NCBI GenBank assembly: GCA_945787635.1 | Contig: CALZIK010000115.1 | Coordinates: 1 to 34,693 of the forward strand | Source: Thermoanaerobaculia bacterium | Lineage (GTDB): Bacteria > Acidobacteriota > Thermoanaerobaculia > Multivoradales > JAHEKO01 | DNA length: 34,693 nucleotides | Direction of reading: 5' to 3' | Part shown: positions 9,290 to 17,714 of the stretch, in pieces | Layout: the number at the start of each line of letters is the position of its first letter | Numbering within the stretch: the stretch's first letter is position 1 | Made by a program: the position numbers and the translations under genes | The notes under the pieces: model-generated | Seen by the model: only the letters and a program-made list of their open reading frames with translations | Database searches by the model: none | Told to the model about the DNA's origin: nothing

Positions 9290-11223
9290 CTCATCGCCAC
9301 CAGAGTCTGGTCGTCGTCGGCGGGGACTCCCTGGGCGTGCCGCTCGACAGCGCGCACGATGGCGTCTCTCGCGGTAGCGGCGCTCTCGTGGGAGGCCTCC
9401 AGAGCCGTGCGGATGCGGTCGTAGCCGAACGGTTCTCCCTGCGGATCCACCATCTCGATCAGTCCGTCGGAGAGCCACACGAGAATGTCGCCCGAGACCA
9501 GGTCGACGCGGGTGTTGCCGTAGTTCTCGCCGAGGGCGCCGAGTGGGTTGCCCGGGAGCAAGATCTCTTTCACCTTGCCCTCCCGGATCAGATAGGTGGG
9601 TGGATGGCCCGCGTTGGTGAGATCGACGGTTCCCTTGCGGAAGTCGACGACAGCAACGGTCGCGGTGACGAAGAACCGCCCGTCGTGGTCGGCGCGGACC
9701 ATGCTGCTCAGTCGGCGGAGGATCTCCTTGGGCTGTTTTCTCTCTTCGACGAGGATGCCGAGCGCCGCCTTGATCATGGCCATTCTCAAACCCGTCGGCA
9801 GGCCGTGGCCCGAGACGTCCGCGATCACGATCGCCAGCCTGGATTCGTCGATGCGCAGGATGTCGAAGTAGTCGCCGCCGATCGCGGCGCTCGGCTCGAA
9901 CAGCGTGGCGAACTCCAGCGAGTCGGATTGCGGCAGGGTCGAAGGCAAGAGGCTCTGCTGCAGGTCGCGGGCGATCTGGAGCTCCTTCTCGAGAATCTCC
10001 TGCTGCGCCGCGGTGGCGACGAGCTGCTCGAGGTTCTCGGCCATCTGGTTGAAGGATCTCTGGAGCTCCCCGACCTGATCGTTGCGGCGCACCGGAATCC
10101 GCGCCGAGAAGTCCCCCGCTCGAACCGCATCGGTCGCCTTGCTCAAGCGGTTGACCGCCCTGCTCAAAGTGAAGATCATGAACAGCGCCATGCCGAGAGC
10201 GGCGGCGTAGATCGCCGCGAGAAGGCTGGCCAATGAGATCAAGCCGGCCCAGGCCGCCGTGTCGACCTCCGCCGAGCTCGACAGGAGATACCGAGCCACG
10301 CCTTGCGTGGTTCCGTTGAGCGTAGCGGCTACGTACTCGGCGACCACCTGCCCATCCTCGAGCGACACGAGATCTCTCGAGACTTCGTTCCACCAAAGCC
10401 AGGGCTTGTCGCCAAACCCGCTTCCGAGCTGCTGGCCGGCGAAGTAGAGCGCACGCTCCTCCGATCCCCTCGCGACCGTAACCGGTTGAAAGGAGTATTC
10501 CTTTCCGCCGAAGCTGACCCGCGTGCGCGAGCCCTTGCGTGGATCATCGGACCGGTAGAGCTTGACCCATACCTTGCCGCGGCGCATCAGCTCTTGGGAA
10601 AGATCATTGGGGTGGACCACCAGCGCGGCGGCGTTGCCCGCGGTCGCGGTTGCGATCAGGGTGATCGAGCCGTCGGCGCGCGCGTAGTATCGGGGGGTGC
10701 GACGGAAACCCGTTTCTTCGAAAGGTTCCTCGAGGCCGGCGGTCCAGTATCGAGGGAGTTTGCCGTCGCCCATCACCCGGCGGCCGTCGAGGTACACCGC
10801 CATGCCGGCGCGGTCGGACGGTAGGGCGCCACCCTCCGAGAACGAATCAAGGAGCAGATCCGCGCTCGCCTGCAAGTCGGAGTGGAGGCCGGCTACCGTA
10901 TCCCGGTAGAGGTGTCCCAGGAAGAAACCAGCCACCAGGTAGCCGGTAAGAAAGATCAGCGCCGCCACCATGGGGATCGGCAGAACTCCGATGAAAAAGT
11001 ACGAAAGCGCCAATCGTCGCCCGACTCGCCACAGGAACTTACGGGTGAGCGACCAGGCGAGCCATAGGAAAAATAGCAGCACCGCGCCCGCCAGGAGCAA
11101 CTTGGCCGGCAGGAGCATGTAGGTCGCGCCGAACAGGGCACCAAAGGCTCCCGAGACGACGGCAATGCCCGCTACGAGAAAGGCGGCAACCAGCAGCAGG
11201 CGTCTGAGGACCTTGCGTCTCAA
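9244..11223 (-). CDS. membrane-anchored SpoIIE/RsbU-type PP2C phosphatase with HAMP domain
   Basis: Signal-transducing serine phosphatase of 659 residues. There are two or three hydrophobic segments near the N-terminus (about 10-33, 40-59 and 75-100). An extracytoplasmic sensory region follows (about 105-325), then a TM helix (328-352), a HAMP domain (354-402) and a short coiled coil with QIARDLQQSLLPS. The SpoIIE phosphatase domain (about 430-645) carries metal-binding GGDYFD (449-454) and DVSGHG (469-474), then TNAGHPP, LSDGLIE (D586) and DDQT (637-640). Such proteins dephosphorylate anti-anti-sigma (STAS) partners; no STAS or RsbW-like gene lies nearby. The start is TTG: an AGGAG lies 7 bases ahead and an in-frame stop just beyond it, so no longer product is possible. 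Confidence 0.94.
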   Translation of the reverse strand: MRRKVLRRLLLVAAFLVAGIAVVSGAFGALFGATYMLLPAKLLLAGAVLLFFLWLAWSLTRKFLWRVGRRLALSYFFIGVLPIPMVAALIFLTGYLVAGFFLGHLYRDTVAGLHSDLQASADLLLDSFSEGGALPSDRAGMAVYLDGRRVMGDGKLPRYWTAGLEEPFEETGFRRTPRYYARADGSITLIATATAGNAAALVVHPNDLSQELMRRGKVWVKLYRSDDPRKGSRTRVSFGGKEYSFQPVTVARGSEERALYFAGQQLGSGFGDKPWLWWNEVSRDLVSLEDGQVVAEYVAATLNGTTQGVARYLLSSSAEVDTAAWAGLISLASLLAAIYAAALGMALFMIFTLSRAVNRLSKATDAVRAGDFSARIPVRRNDQVGELQRSFNQMAENLEQLVATAAQQEILEKELQIARDLQQSLLPSTLPQSDSLEFATLFEPSAAIGGDYFDILRIDESRLAIVIADVSGHGLPTGLRMAMIKAALGILVEERKQPKEILRRLSSMVRADHDGRFFVTATVAVVDFRKGTVDLTNAGHPPTYLIREGKVKEILLPGNPLGALGENYGNTRVDLVSGDILVWLSDGLIEMVDPQGEPFGYDRIRTALEASHESAATARDAIVRAVERHAQGVPADDDQTLVAMSYFAASGSSSIPRVP

Positions 11224-11296
11224 GTTCGGCTCCTGCCAGGTCTACGAATCTCGCGGTGCCCAGGTTCCGGCGGCTGCGAGAGCGGTGGTTGCATGT

Positions 11297-11305
11297 TGCT
11301 AGTAT
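11297..11305 (+). promoter_or_regulatory. candidate extended -10 promoter of the rubrerythrin-like gene
   Basis: TGCTAGTAT fits an extended -10 (TGnTAnnnT) in the 173-base divergent gap between the phosphatase and the rubrerythrin-like gene. No -35 is evident. It would give a leader of about 85 bases containing the AAAGGAG ribosome binding site. Confidence 0.35.
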
Positions 11306-11396
11306 CGGGTCGCGAACCGGCGCGCGGCTTGGACGACGCTGGGTTCGCGGGTCGAAAAGGATCTTAACGCGACAATTTCGCCGAAAGGAGTTTTTC

Positions 11397-11795
11397 GTGT
11401 CTCGAGTGCCTCGCTCCCAGGAGCATCTGAAGACCGGCTTCGCCAGTGAGGCGGCCGCCGCCGCGCGTTACCGTGCCTATGCCCGGGCCGCACGAGACGA
11501 AGGCAAGCCCAATCTGGGCAAGAGATGGGAGGCGCTGGCCGAGGCCAAGGACGAACTGGCGATTCGGCAGCTCACGGCGGCGGGGCAGGTGCGGGCGGCG
11601 GACCGGGTGATCGCGGATGCCCTAGCGGAGGATCGGTTCGAGAATGACGTTCTCTACCCGAAGATGATCCGAGACTCGGGAGCCGACGCCGCGGCCGAGG
11701 TCTTTCGGGACGTGGTAGCGGCTCAGGCCGGCCACATCGAGGAGCTGGACGAGCTGAGGAAGCGCTTGCAGGCGGCAAGCGGCGATATCGACTGA
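11397..11795 (+). CDS. small rubrerythrin-like (ferritin-like) protein with altered metal ligands
   Basis: 132-residue all-helical protein. It resembles the four-helix part of rubrerythrin without the C-terminal rubredoxin domain. The GTG start at 11397 is chosen because AAAGGAG sits 6 bases ahead; the frame is open further upstream without a comparable signal. Helix 1 resembles the family start (HLKTGFASEAAAAARYRAYA, with E18), and the second helix has EALAEAKDELA where rubrerythrins have ExxH. The last helix reads QAGHIEEL where ExxH is expected. By my alignment two of the carboxylate/histidine ligand pairs are therefore changed (E49xxD52, Q110xxH113). It may bind metal differently or not at all. 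A function in peroxide or iron handling is an inference from the family only. Confidence 0.75.
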   Translation: MSRVPRSQEHLKTGFASEAAAAARYRAYARAARDEGKPNLGKRWEALAEAKDELAIRQLTAAGQVRAADRVIADALAEDRFENDVLYPKMIRDSGADAAAEVFRDVVAAQAGHIEELDELRKRLQAASGDID

Positions 11796-11797
11796 CC

Positions 11798-11817
11798 CGC
11801 CCGGGTGTTACCGGGCG
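11798..11817 (+). terminator. GC-rich hairpin between the rubrerythrin-like and TPR genes
   Basis: CGCCCGG (11798-11804) pairs perfectly with CCGGGCG (11811-11817) around a 6-base loop, just after the stop at 11795 and before the ATG at 11824. There is no U-tract, so it is either an imperfect terminator or a structure near the next start codon. Confidence 0.4.
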
Positions 11818-11823
11818 CGAGAC

Positions 11824-12969
11824 ATGAGCCGCGCTGCCCCAGTCCCTGCTGGGAGAACCCGTTGGGGACCCTCGACTCTCACTCCGGTGGAGCTCTTGTG
11901 GATTGCCTTGGCAGCGCTGGGGATCGCCCTGGTCGCAGCGACAGGAGCTGCTGCGTCCGAGGGTCTGGCGCTGCCCGTCGACCCGGACGTACTGAACGCC
12001 GAGACCGTCAGCTGGCTGCGCGACAAGGTACCCGACGAAGCGGGCCAGTTTTCCAAGCTGTCGCGGATCCTCGAAGCCCTCCAGCGCGACCCGGACGGCC
12101 CGCGGGTGCGCTATCAGGAGGGCTACACGGGTACCGCGCAGGAGGCCTTCGACACGGGTCAGGTCAATTGCCTGTCGTTCAGCCAACTCGTCGTGGCGAT
12201 GGCCCGGGAGCTCGGTGTCGAGGCCTTCTACATGGATATCAGGAAGTTCCAACGCTACACCAAGGAGGGTGACCTGATAATTGTCGCCGGGCACACGACC
12301 GCGGGATTCGACAAGGGGCCGGAGCGCGTGATTCTGGAGTTTTCGGTGGGTCCTCAGGTCAACTACCGGGAGGCGGTGCGGATCTCGGATGCCACCGCGC
12401 GGGCCTACTACCACTCGAACCGTGGAGCGGAAACACTCCAAGCCGGAGACCTCGACGGCGCGGCCGAATGGCTCCAGGCGGCGGTCGAGCTCGACCCCGG
12501 GCTCCCCGACGCCTGGGTGAACCTCGGCGTCGCGCTGCGACGGCAGGGCGAACCGCGGAAGGCGGAGGAGGTCTACCGGCGGGCGATCGCTCTCGACTCC
12601 GAGTTTTTTCCTGCCTACCAGAATCTCGCCGCCCTGTTTCGGCTGCGCGGCGACACCGATGGGGCAACCCGGTTGCTCGAGATTCTCGAGCGCCAACGCA
12701 CCCGCAATCCTTTCGTCTACCTGGCCCTCGGAGACCTGAGCCTGGAGCAGGGCAATCTCGAGGATGCCGGGCGCTTTTTCAAACGGGGGCGGCGCCTGCG
12801 CCGCCGAGATCCCGACCTGCTAGCGGCTCTCGGCGAGGTCGCGCTGGCCGCGGGAGGCTTGGCCGAGGCGCGACGATGGCTGTCTCGGGGCCGGCGCGCC
12901 AGCCCCGAAAACGCCCGCGTGCAGCGACTCGCAAACGCGATCGAACGGGCCTCCGAGGGCAGCTTGTGA
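11824..12969 (+). CDS. transglutaminase-like protein with C-terminal TPR repeats
   Basis: 381-residue envelope protein. A single hydrophobic segment (about 23-44) near the N-terminus is a signal anchor or late signal peptide. A transglutaminase-like cysteine-protease core (about 60-180) carries C116 in GQVNCLSFSQL and H157 in VAGHTTAGF, with the acidic third residue probably just after it. Tetratricopeptide repeats (about 190-375) follow, with typical phrases such as LPDAWVNLGVALRRQGEPRKAEEVYRRAI. The combination is known in Acidobacteria- and Proteobacteria-type genomes, but its substrate is not. The product probably acts in the periplasm on a protein or peptidoglycan partner bound by the TPR. 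The start lacks a strong Shine-Dalgarno and a start further downstream cannot be excluded. Confidence 0.82.
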   Translation: MSRAAPVPAGRTRWGPSTLTPVELLWIALAALGIALVAATGAAASEGLALPVDPDVLNAETVSWLRDKVPDEAGQFSKLSRILEALQRDPDGPRVRYQEGYTGTAQEAFDTGQVNCLSFSQLVVAMARELGVEAFYMDIRKFQRYTKEGDLIIVAGHTTAGFDKGPERVILEFSVGPQVNYREAVRISDATARAYYHSNRGAETLQAGDLDGAAEWLQAAVELDPGLPDAWVNLGVALRRQGEPRKAEEVYRRAIALDSEFFPAYQNLAALFRLRGDTDGATRLLEILERQRTRNPFVYLALGDLSLEQGNLEDAGRFFKRGRRLRRRDPDLLAALGEVALAAGGLAEARRWLSRGRRASPENARVQRLANAIERASEGSL

Positions 12970-13010
12970 CCACCAGACACATGCGCTAAGCTGCCCGCGC
13001 GAGGTAAGCC

Positions 13011-13523
13011 ATGGTCGGCGAATCCTGGGTCACTACTACATTCGAAAAGCTCGAGGACTGGGGCCGGAACAACTCGTTCTGGCCACTGCCGTTCGGCACC
13101 GCCTGTTGCGCGATCGAGTTCATGAGCGTGGTCTCGAGCCACTACGACATGTCGCGCTTCGGGTACGAGGTGGTGAGGTTCTCGCCTCGCCAGAGCGACC
13201 TGATGATCGTCGCCGGCACGATCACCGACAAGATGGCGCCGGTGCTCAAGAAGATCTACGACCAGATGCCGGATCCCAAATGGGTGGTTTCGATGGGCGC
13301 ATGCGCCTGCTCGGGCGGCTTCTACCGCGCCTACCACGTGATGCAGGGCATCGACGAGATCGTTCCGGTTGACGTCTACGTGCCCGGCTGCCCGCCGACG
13401 CCGGAGGGCCTCATGCACGGCATCCTCCAACTGAAGGAAAAGATCGAGCGCGACCGCAAGCGCCTCAAGAAAGCGAAGGCAGGTAGTGCCTCTGACAGTG
13501 ACGGCTCCAGTGCCGCTGCTTGA
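13011..13523 (+). CDS. nuoB: NADH-quinone oxidoreductase subunit B
   Basis: Complex I subunit that carries the terminal 4Fe-4S cluster N2 next to the quinone site. The 170-residue product shows all four cluster cysteines: the adjacent C32 and C33 ([10 protein letters not shown]), C98 (MGACACSGG) and C127 ([10 protein letters not shown]). GAGGT ahead of the ATG serves as ribosome binding site. The C-terminal tail is Lys- and then Ser/Ala-rich. The gene overlaps nuoCD by 38 bases in a different frame. NuoA, which normally precedes NuoB, is absent: only 41 bases separate this gene from the unrelated TPR gene. Confidence 0.97.
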   Translation: MVGESWVTTTFEKLEDWGRNNSFWPLPFGTACCAIEFMSVVSSHYDMSRFGYEVVRFSPRQSDLMIVAGTITDKMAPVLKKIYDQMPDPKWVVSMGACACSGGFYRAYHVMQGIDEIVPVDVYVPGCPPTPEGLMHGILQLKEKIERDRKRLKKAKAGSASDSDGSSAAA

Positions 13524-15183
13524 GAAGTACCCCCCCGACAGCGTCGTTCCGGTAGCAGGTCTCGATCAGCCTACGTGGATCGTTCACCGCGATTCGCTCA
13601 AGGAGCTGGCGGCCGAGTTGCAGGCGGACAGCGCGTCGGGGTTCGACCTTCTGCTCGATCTCTGCGGCGCGGACTTCCCCGGCCGCCCGGATCGCTTCGA
13701 GGCGATCTACCATCTCTATTCCGTTGAGCGGAAGGAGCGGTTGCGGTTGAAGGTGCCGGTGCCGGAGGACGATCCGGTCCTGCCGTCGCTCGCGGGCATC
13801 TGGAAGGCGGCGAACTGGTTCGAGCGCGAGGCCTTCGACATGTTCGGGCTGCGCTTCGAAGGCCACAAGAATCTCAGGCGGATTCTCACCCACGAGGCGT
13901 TTGAGGGGCACCCGCTGCGCAAGGATTACGATGCGGCTCGGCGCTGGATCCTGACCGAGGACAAGGTCTACCGGCCTCAGCCGAGACCGGACGACGGCGA
14001 GTCGGACGACGACATGTTCGAGCAGATGACGATCAACATCGGTCCGTCGCACCCGGCCATGCACGGGACCTTTCGCGTGGTGGCTCATCTCGACGGAGAG
14101 GTGATCACCGCAAGTGAGGTCGAGATCGGCTATCTCCACCGTTGCTTCGAGAAGATGGCCGAGACCCACACCTGGCAGCAGGTGATTCCCTATACGGATC
14201 GGCTCAACTACTGCTCGTCGTTCATCAACAACGTCGGGTATTGCCGCGCGGTCGAGAGCCTGCTCGGAGTCGAGGCCCCGCCCAAGGCGGTGTGGGCGCG
14301 CACCATCCTGTCCGAGTTCTCGCGAATCATGGACCACTGCGTGTGCAATGGCTCGACCCTTGTGGATGCCGGCGCGCTGACCAATTTCTGGTACTTCTTC
14401 CAGCCTCGCGAAGAGATTTACGGGTTGCTGGAGGCTTGCTCGGGAGCCCGGCTGACGGTCTCGTACTGTCGAATCGGTGGCCTGGCCGAGGACCTGCCGC
14501 CGGATTTCGAGGCTCATTGCAGGCGGCTGCTGGAGATGATTCCCGGCTTCATGGACGACATCGAACGGCTGGTCAACAAGAATCGCATTTGGCTGGACCG
14601 CTCGGTAGGGGTCGCAGCAATCTCGGGTGAGGAAGCCGTCAACTGGGGTTGGACCGGGCCGTGTCTGCGCGCCTCGGGCGTGGCCAATGACGTTCGGCGC
14701 GATCACCCCTACGATCTGTACGATACGGTGGATTGGAACGTGCCGGTCTTGCCCGGCGGCGACGTCTACGATCGGTACCGCGTCCGCATGCTGGAGATCC
14801 GCGAGTCGTTGAAGATTATCCGCCAGCTGCTGGACCGGGGCATGCCCGAGGGTCCGCACATAATCGACGACCCCCATATCGCCCTGCCGCCGAAGGAAGA
14901 CGCCTACAACCAGATGGAGGCCATGATCTACCACTTCAAACTGATCATGGATGGAATCCAGGTGCCGGCCGGCGAGGTCTACTCGATGGTCGAAGGGGCC
15001 AACGGCGAGCTGGGCTTCTACGCGATAAGCGACGGCTCAGGCAAACCATACAGATTGAAGGTGCGGCCGCCGTGCTTTCCGATCATGTCCACGTTTTCGG
15101 ACTTGATCCGCGGAGGCACGGTTTCCGACGCGGTGGTCTCGCTGGGCGGCCTCAACGTCATCGCCGGGGAGTTGGAGCGGTGA
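13486..15183 (+). CDS. nuoCD: fused NADH-quinone oxidoreductase subunits C and D
   Basis: 565-residue fusion that joins NuoC (about 1-160) and NuoD (about 180-565) through an acidic linker around residues 163-178. The NuoC signature is [24 protein letters not shown] (111-134, mentioned in part), followed by GHPLRKDY (141-148). NuoD shows GPSHPAMHG (186-194, quinone-site His and surroundings), [14 protein letters not shown] (213-226) and PYTDRLNY (235-242). The end has the normal RPPCFP...GGTVSDAV-type block. NuoD forms the quinone pocket with NuoB. The GTG start at 13486 lies inside nuoB, so translation is probably coupled. Fused NuoCD is known from Enterobacteria and others. Confidence 0.96.
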   Translation: MPLTVTAPVPLLEKYPPDSVVPVAGLDQPTWIVHRDSLKELAAELQADSASGFDLLLDLCGADFPGRPDRFEAIYHLYSVERKERLRLKVPVPEDDPVLPSLAGIWKAANWFEREAFDMFGLRFEGHKNLRRILTHEAFEGHPLRKDYDAARRWILTEDKVYRPQPRPDDGESDDDMFEQMTINIGPSHPAMHGTFRVVAHLDGEVITASEVEIGYLHRCFEKMAETHTWQQVIPYTDRLNYCSSFINNVGYCRAVESLLGVEAPPKAVWARTILSEFSRIMDHCVCNGSTLVDAGALTNFWYFFQPREEIYGLLEACSGARLTVSYCRIGGLAEDLPPDFEAHCRRLLEMIPGFMDDIERLVNKNRIWLDRSVGVAAISGEEAVNWGWTGPCLRASGVANDVRRDHPYDLYDTVDWNVPVLPGGDVYDRYRVRMLEIRESLKIIRQLLDRGMPEGPHIIDDPHIALPPKEDAYNQMEAMIYHFKLIMDGIQVPAGEVYSMVEGANGELGFYAISDGSGKPYRLKVRPPCFPIMSTFSDLIRGGTVSDAVVSLGGLNVIAGELER

Positions 15184-15797
15184 GCCATCCCAAAGCAACC
15201 CGGCCGTACAAATACTCGCTCGCCGAACGCCTCTACCTGCCGCTTTTAGCGGGTCTGTGGATCACTCTCAAGCACTTTCTGCGCAACGTGTTCCGCCGCG
15301 GGCGCAGTTACACCATTCAATACCCGGAAGAACGGCGCAACTACTCTCACAGGTTTCGCGGGCATCACATCCTGACCGCCCGGCCGGACGGCTCGCTGCG
15401 CTGCGTGGCCTGTTTCTTGTGCGCCACCGCCTGCCCGGCCGAGTGCATCACGATCGAAGCCGGCGAGCACCCGGACGTCAACATCGAGAAATACCCAGTC
15501 GTCTACGACATCGATATGCTGCGGTGCGTATTCTGCGGCTACTGCGTGGACGCCTGTCCGGAAGAAGCGATCATCATGAGCAACAACTACGACATGGCTT
15601 ACTTCAGTCGCGATCAGTCGATCGCGACTAAAGAAGAATTGTCCAAACCTTACACCTACGATGCTTCCAAGTTGGGTTACCGCCCGCGGTATCCCGAAGA
15701 AGAAGCGCAGCGGGCGGCCATTCGCGAAGGCGTGGTCGATCTCGTCGGCGAGGCGAGGAAACGCCACCATGGCGGCTCCGAGGCGAAAGCCTCCTAA
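15180..15797 (+). CDS. nuoI: NADH-quinone oxidoreductase subunit I (two 4Fe-4S ferredoxin-like)
   Basis: Complex I connecting subunit of 205 residues with two 4Fe-4S clusters (N6a/N6b). The Cys sets are C75, C78, C81, C85 and C116, C119, C122, C126, each followed by a Pro of the CxxCxxCxxxCP pattern. The N-terminal amphipathic stretch (about 14-40) contacts the membrane arm in known complexes. The GTG start shares GTGA with the nuoCD stop. The protein passes electrons from an input module to N2 on NuoB. With korAB directly downstream and no nuoEFG here, NuoI could receive electrons from ferredoxin or from Kor itself; that is inference. Confidence 0.95.
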   Translation: MSHPKATRPYKYSLAERLYLPLLAGLWITLKHFLRNVFRRGRSYTIQYPEERRNYSHRFRGHHILTARPDGSLRCVACFLCATACPAECITIEAGEHPDVNIEKYPVVYDIDMLRCVFCGYCVDACPEEAIIMSNNYDMAYFSRDQSIATKEELSKPYTYDASKLGYRPRYPEEEAQRAAIREGVVDLVGEARKRHHGGSEAKAS

Positions 15798-15830
15798 CTC
15801 CGAAGGGCCACAAACAGGATCTTTGAACAC

Positions 15831-17714
15831 ATGACGGATACAACCTCCGAAACCCCGACTCGAACGACGCCTCCCGCCACCGAGCGAATCGACGACGTGG
15901 TCGTGCGGTTCGCCGGCGATTCCGGCGACGGGATGCAGTTGACCGGCACCCAGTTCACCAGCACATCCGCCCAGGTGGGCAACGATCTGGCGACGCTGCC
16001 CGACTTTCCGGCCGAGATCCGGGCGCCCGCCGGCACCCTGCCGGGAGTTTCAGCGTTCCAGGTGCGGATCGCGGACTACGACATTCATACTCCCGGCGAC
16101 GCGCCCGACGTCCTCGTGGCGATGAACCCCGCGGCCCTCAAGAAATCGCTTGGCGATCTCAAGCAGGGCGGCATCCTGATTGTCAATACCGACGAGTTCA
16201 AGGCCGGTAATCTCAAGAAGGCCGGCTACGACTCGGACCCGCTGGAAAGTGACTCCCTCACGGGGTATCGAGTGGTGCCCGCTGGAATCACCAAAATGAC
16301 CATGACCTCCCTCGAGGAGGTCGATCTAGACGGCCGCACCAAGAACCGGTGCAAGAACTTCTTTGCCCTCGGCATGGTGTATTGGCTGTTCAGCCGTCCG
16401 CTCGACAACTCGATCGCATGGCTGCGCGAGAAGTTCGCCAAGCGCCCGGAGATCGCCGAGGCCAACATCAAGGCGATGAAGGCCGGATACAATTTCTGCG
16501 ACATCACCCAGACGTTTCAGACCCGATACGAGATCAGCCCGGCGAAGCTGCCGGCTGGGACCTACCGGAACATCATGGGCAACAGCGCCGTGTCGCTCGG
16601 GCTGGTCGCCGCCAGCCGGCGAAGCGGTCTGCCGCTGTTTCTGGGCTCGTACCCGATCACTCCGGCGAGCGACATCCTGCACGAGGTCTCGCGGTTCAAG
16701 AACTTCGGCGTGACCACGTTCCAGGCGGAGGACGAGATCGCGGCGGTCTGCTCCGCCATCGGGGCCGCCTTCGGTGGAGCCCTGGCGGTGACCACCACCA
16801 GTGGTCCGGGGCTGGCGCTCAAATCCGAAGCCATCAACCTAGCCGTGATCGTGGAGTTGCCGCTGGTGGTCTGCAACATCCAGCGCGGCGGCCCCTCCAC
16901 CGGTTTGCCGACCAAGACCGAGCAGTCGGACCTGCTGCAGGCGATGTTCGGCAGGAACGGCGAGTCGCCGGTGCCGGTGGTGGCGGCGGCATCGCCGGGC
17001 GACGCCTTCGACGCGACCCTGGAAGCCTGCCGAATCGCGATTCGCTACATGGTTCCTGTGTTGCTCATGTCGGACGGTTACATCGCCAACGGCTCAGAGC
17101 CCTGGCTGCTGCCGAAATTGGAGGATCTGCCCGATCTGCGGACCGAATTTCATACCAGCCCCGACGGTTTTCAGCCCTACCGGCGCGACGAAAAGACCCT
17201 TGCGCGACCGTGGGCGATTCCCGGCACGCCGGGTCTCGAGCATCGCGTCGGCGGGCTCGAGAAAGAGCACCTCACCGGAAACGTCTCCTACGACGCCGAC
17301 AATCACCAGCTCATGACCGATCTGCGGGCAGCCAAAGTCGAGCGAATCGCCGACGATATTCCGGATGTGGAAGTGCACGGCGACCCAGACGCCGAGATCC
17401 TCGTGCTGGGGTGGGGGAGCACGCTCGGCTCGATCACCGGAGCCGTCATCGAGTCGCGCAAGCAGGGTCACAAGGTGGCCCGCGCGCACCTGCGGCATAT
17501 CAACCCGTTTCCCAAGAACTTGGAAGAGACTCTCGGCAAGTTCCGACACGTCCTGATTCCGGAGATGAACGGCGGTCAGCTCTCGTTGTTGATTCGAGCC
17601 CGTTACCTCAAGGATGTCGTCTCATACTCCAAGGTGCAGGGCAAACCGTTCTACAGACACGAGATTTCGGGCAAGATCGCCGAGATTCTGGAGGGTTCGA
17701 ACAATGTCCACTGA
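15831..17714 (+). CDS. korA: 2-oxoacid:ferredoxin oxidoreductase, fused gamma-alpha subunit
   Basis: 627-residue subunit of a thiamine-diphosphate enzyme that oxidatively decarboxylates a 2-oxoacid (most likely 2-oxoglutarate) to the acyl-CoA and reduces ferredoxin. The gamma domain comes first (about 20-235; RFAGDSGDGMQLTG, FPAEIRAPAGT, VAMNPAAL). The alpha domain follows from about 248 (GNSAVSLGLVAA, YPITPAS at 274-280, QAEDEIAA, TTTSGPGLALKSE, QRGGPSTGLPTKTEQSD). The C-terminal part contains the transketolase-C-like domain (LGWGSTLGSITGAV, LRHINPFPKNLEE). This gamma-alpha fusion is typical of two-subunit KorAB enzymes, which lack the separate ferredoxin-like delta subunit. The ATG is 33 bases after nuoI, and the 3' end overlaps korB by 11 bases. 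Confidence 0.95.
   Translation: MTDTTSETPTRTTPPATERIDDVVVRFAGDSGDGMQLTGTQFTSTSAQVGNDLATLPDFPAEIRAPAGTLPGVSAFQVRIADYDIHTPGDAPDVLVAMNPAALKKSLGDLKQGGILIVNTDEFKAGNLKKAGYDSDPLESDSLTGYRVVPAGITKMTMTSLEEVDLDGRTKNRCKNFFALGMVYWLFSRPLDNSIAWLREKFAKRPEIAEANIKAMKAGYNFCDITQTFQTRYEISPAKLPAGTYRNIMGNSAVSLGLVAASRRSGLPLFLGSYPITPASDILHEVSRFKNFGVTTFQAEDEIAAVCSAIGAAFGGALAVTTTSGPGLALKSEAINLAVIVELPLVVCNIQRGGPSTGLPTKTEQSDLLQAMFGRNGESPVPVVAAASPGDAFDATLEACRIAIRYMVPVLLMSDGYIANGSEPWLLPKLEDLPDLRTEFHTSPDGFQPYRRDEKTLARPWAIPGTPGLEHRVGGLEKEHLTGNVSYDADNHQLMTDLRAAKVERIADDIPDVEVHGDPDAEILVLGWGSTLGSITGAVIESRKQGHKVARAHLRHINPFPKNLEETLGKFRHVLIPEMNGGQLSLLIRARYLKDVVSYSKVQGKPFYRHEISGKIAEILEGSNNVH

Noticed and set aside
8762-10396. 544-codon minus-strand frame overlapping transglycosylase and phosphatase genes
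   Set aside because: Arg/Gly-rich with no domain, and in conflict with two well-supported genes.
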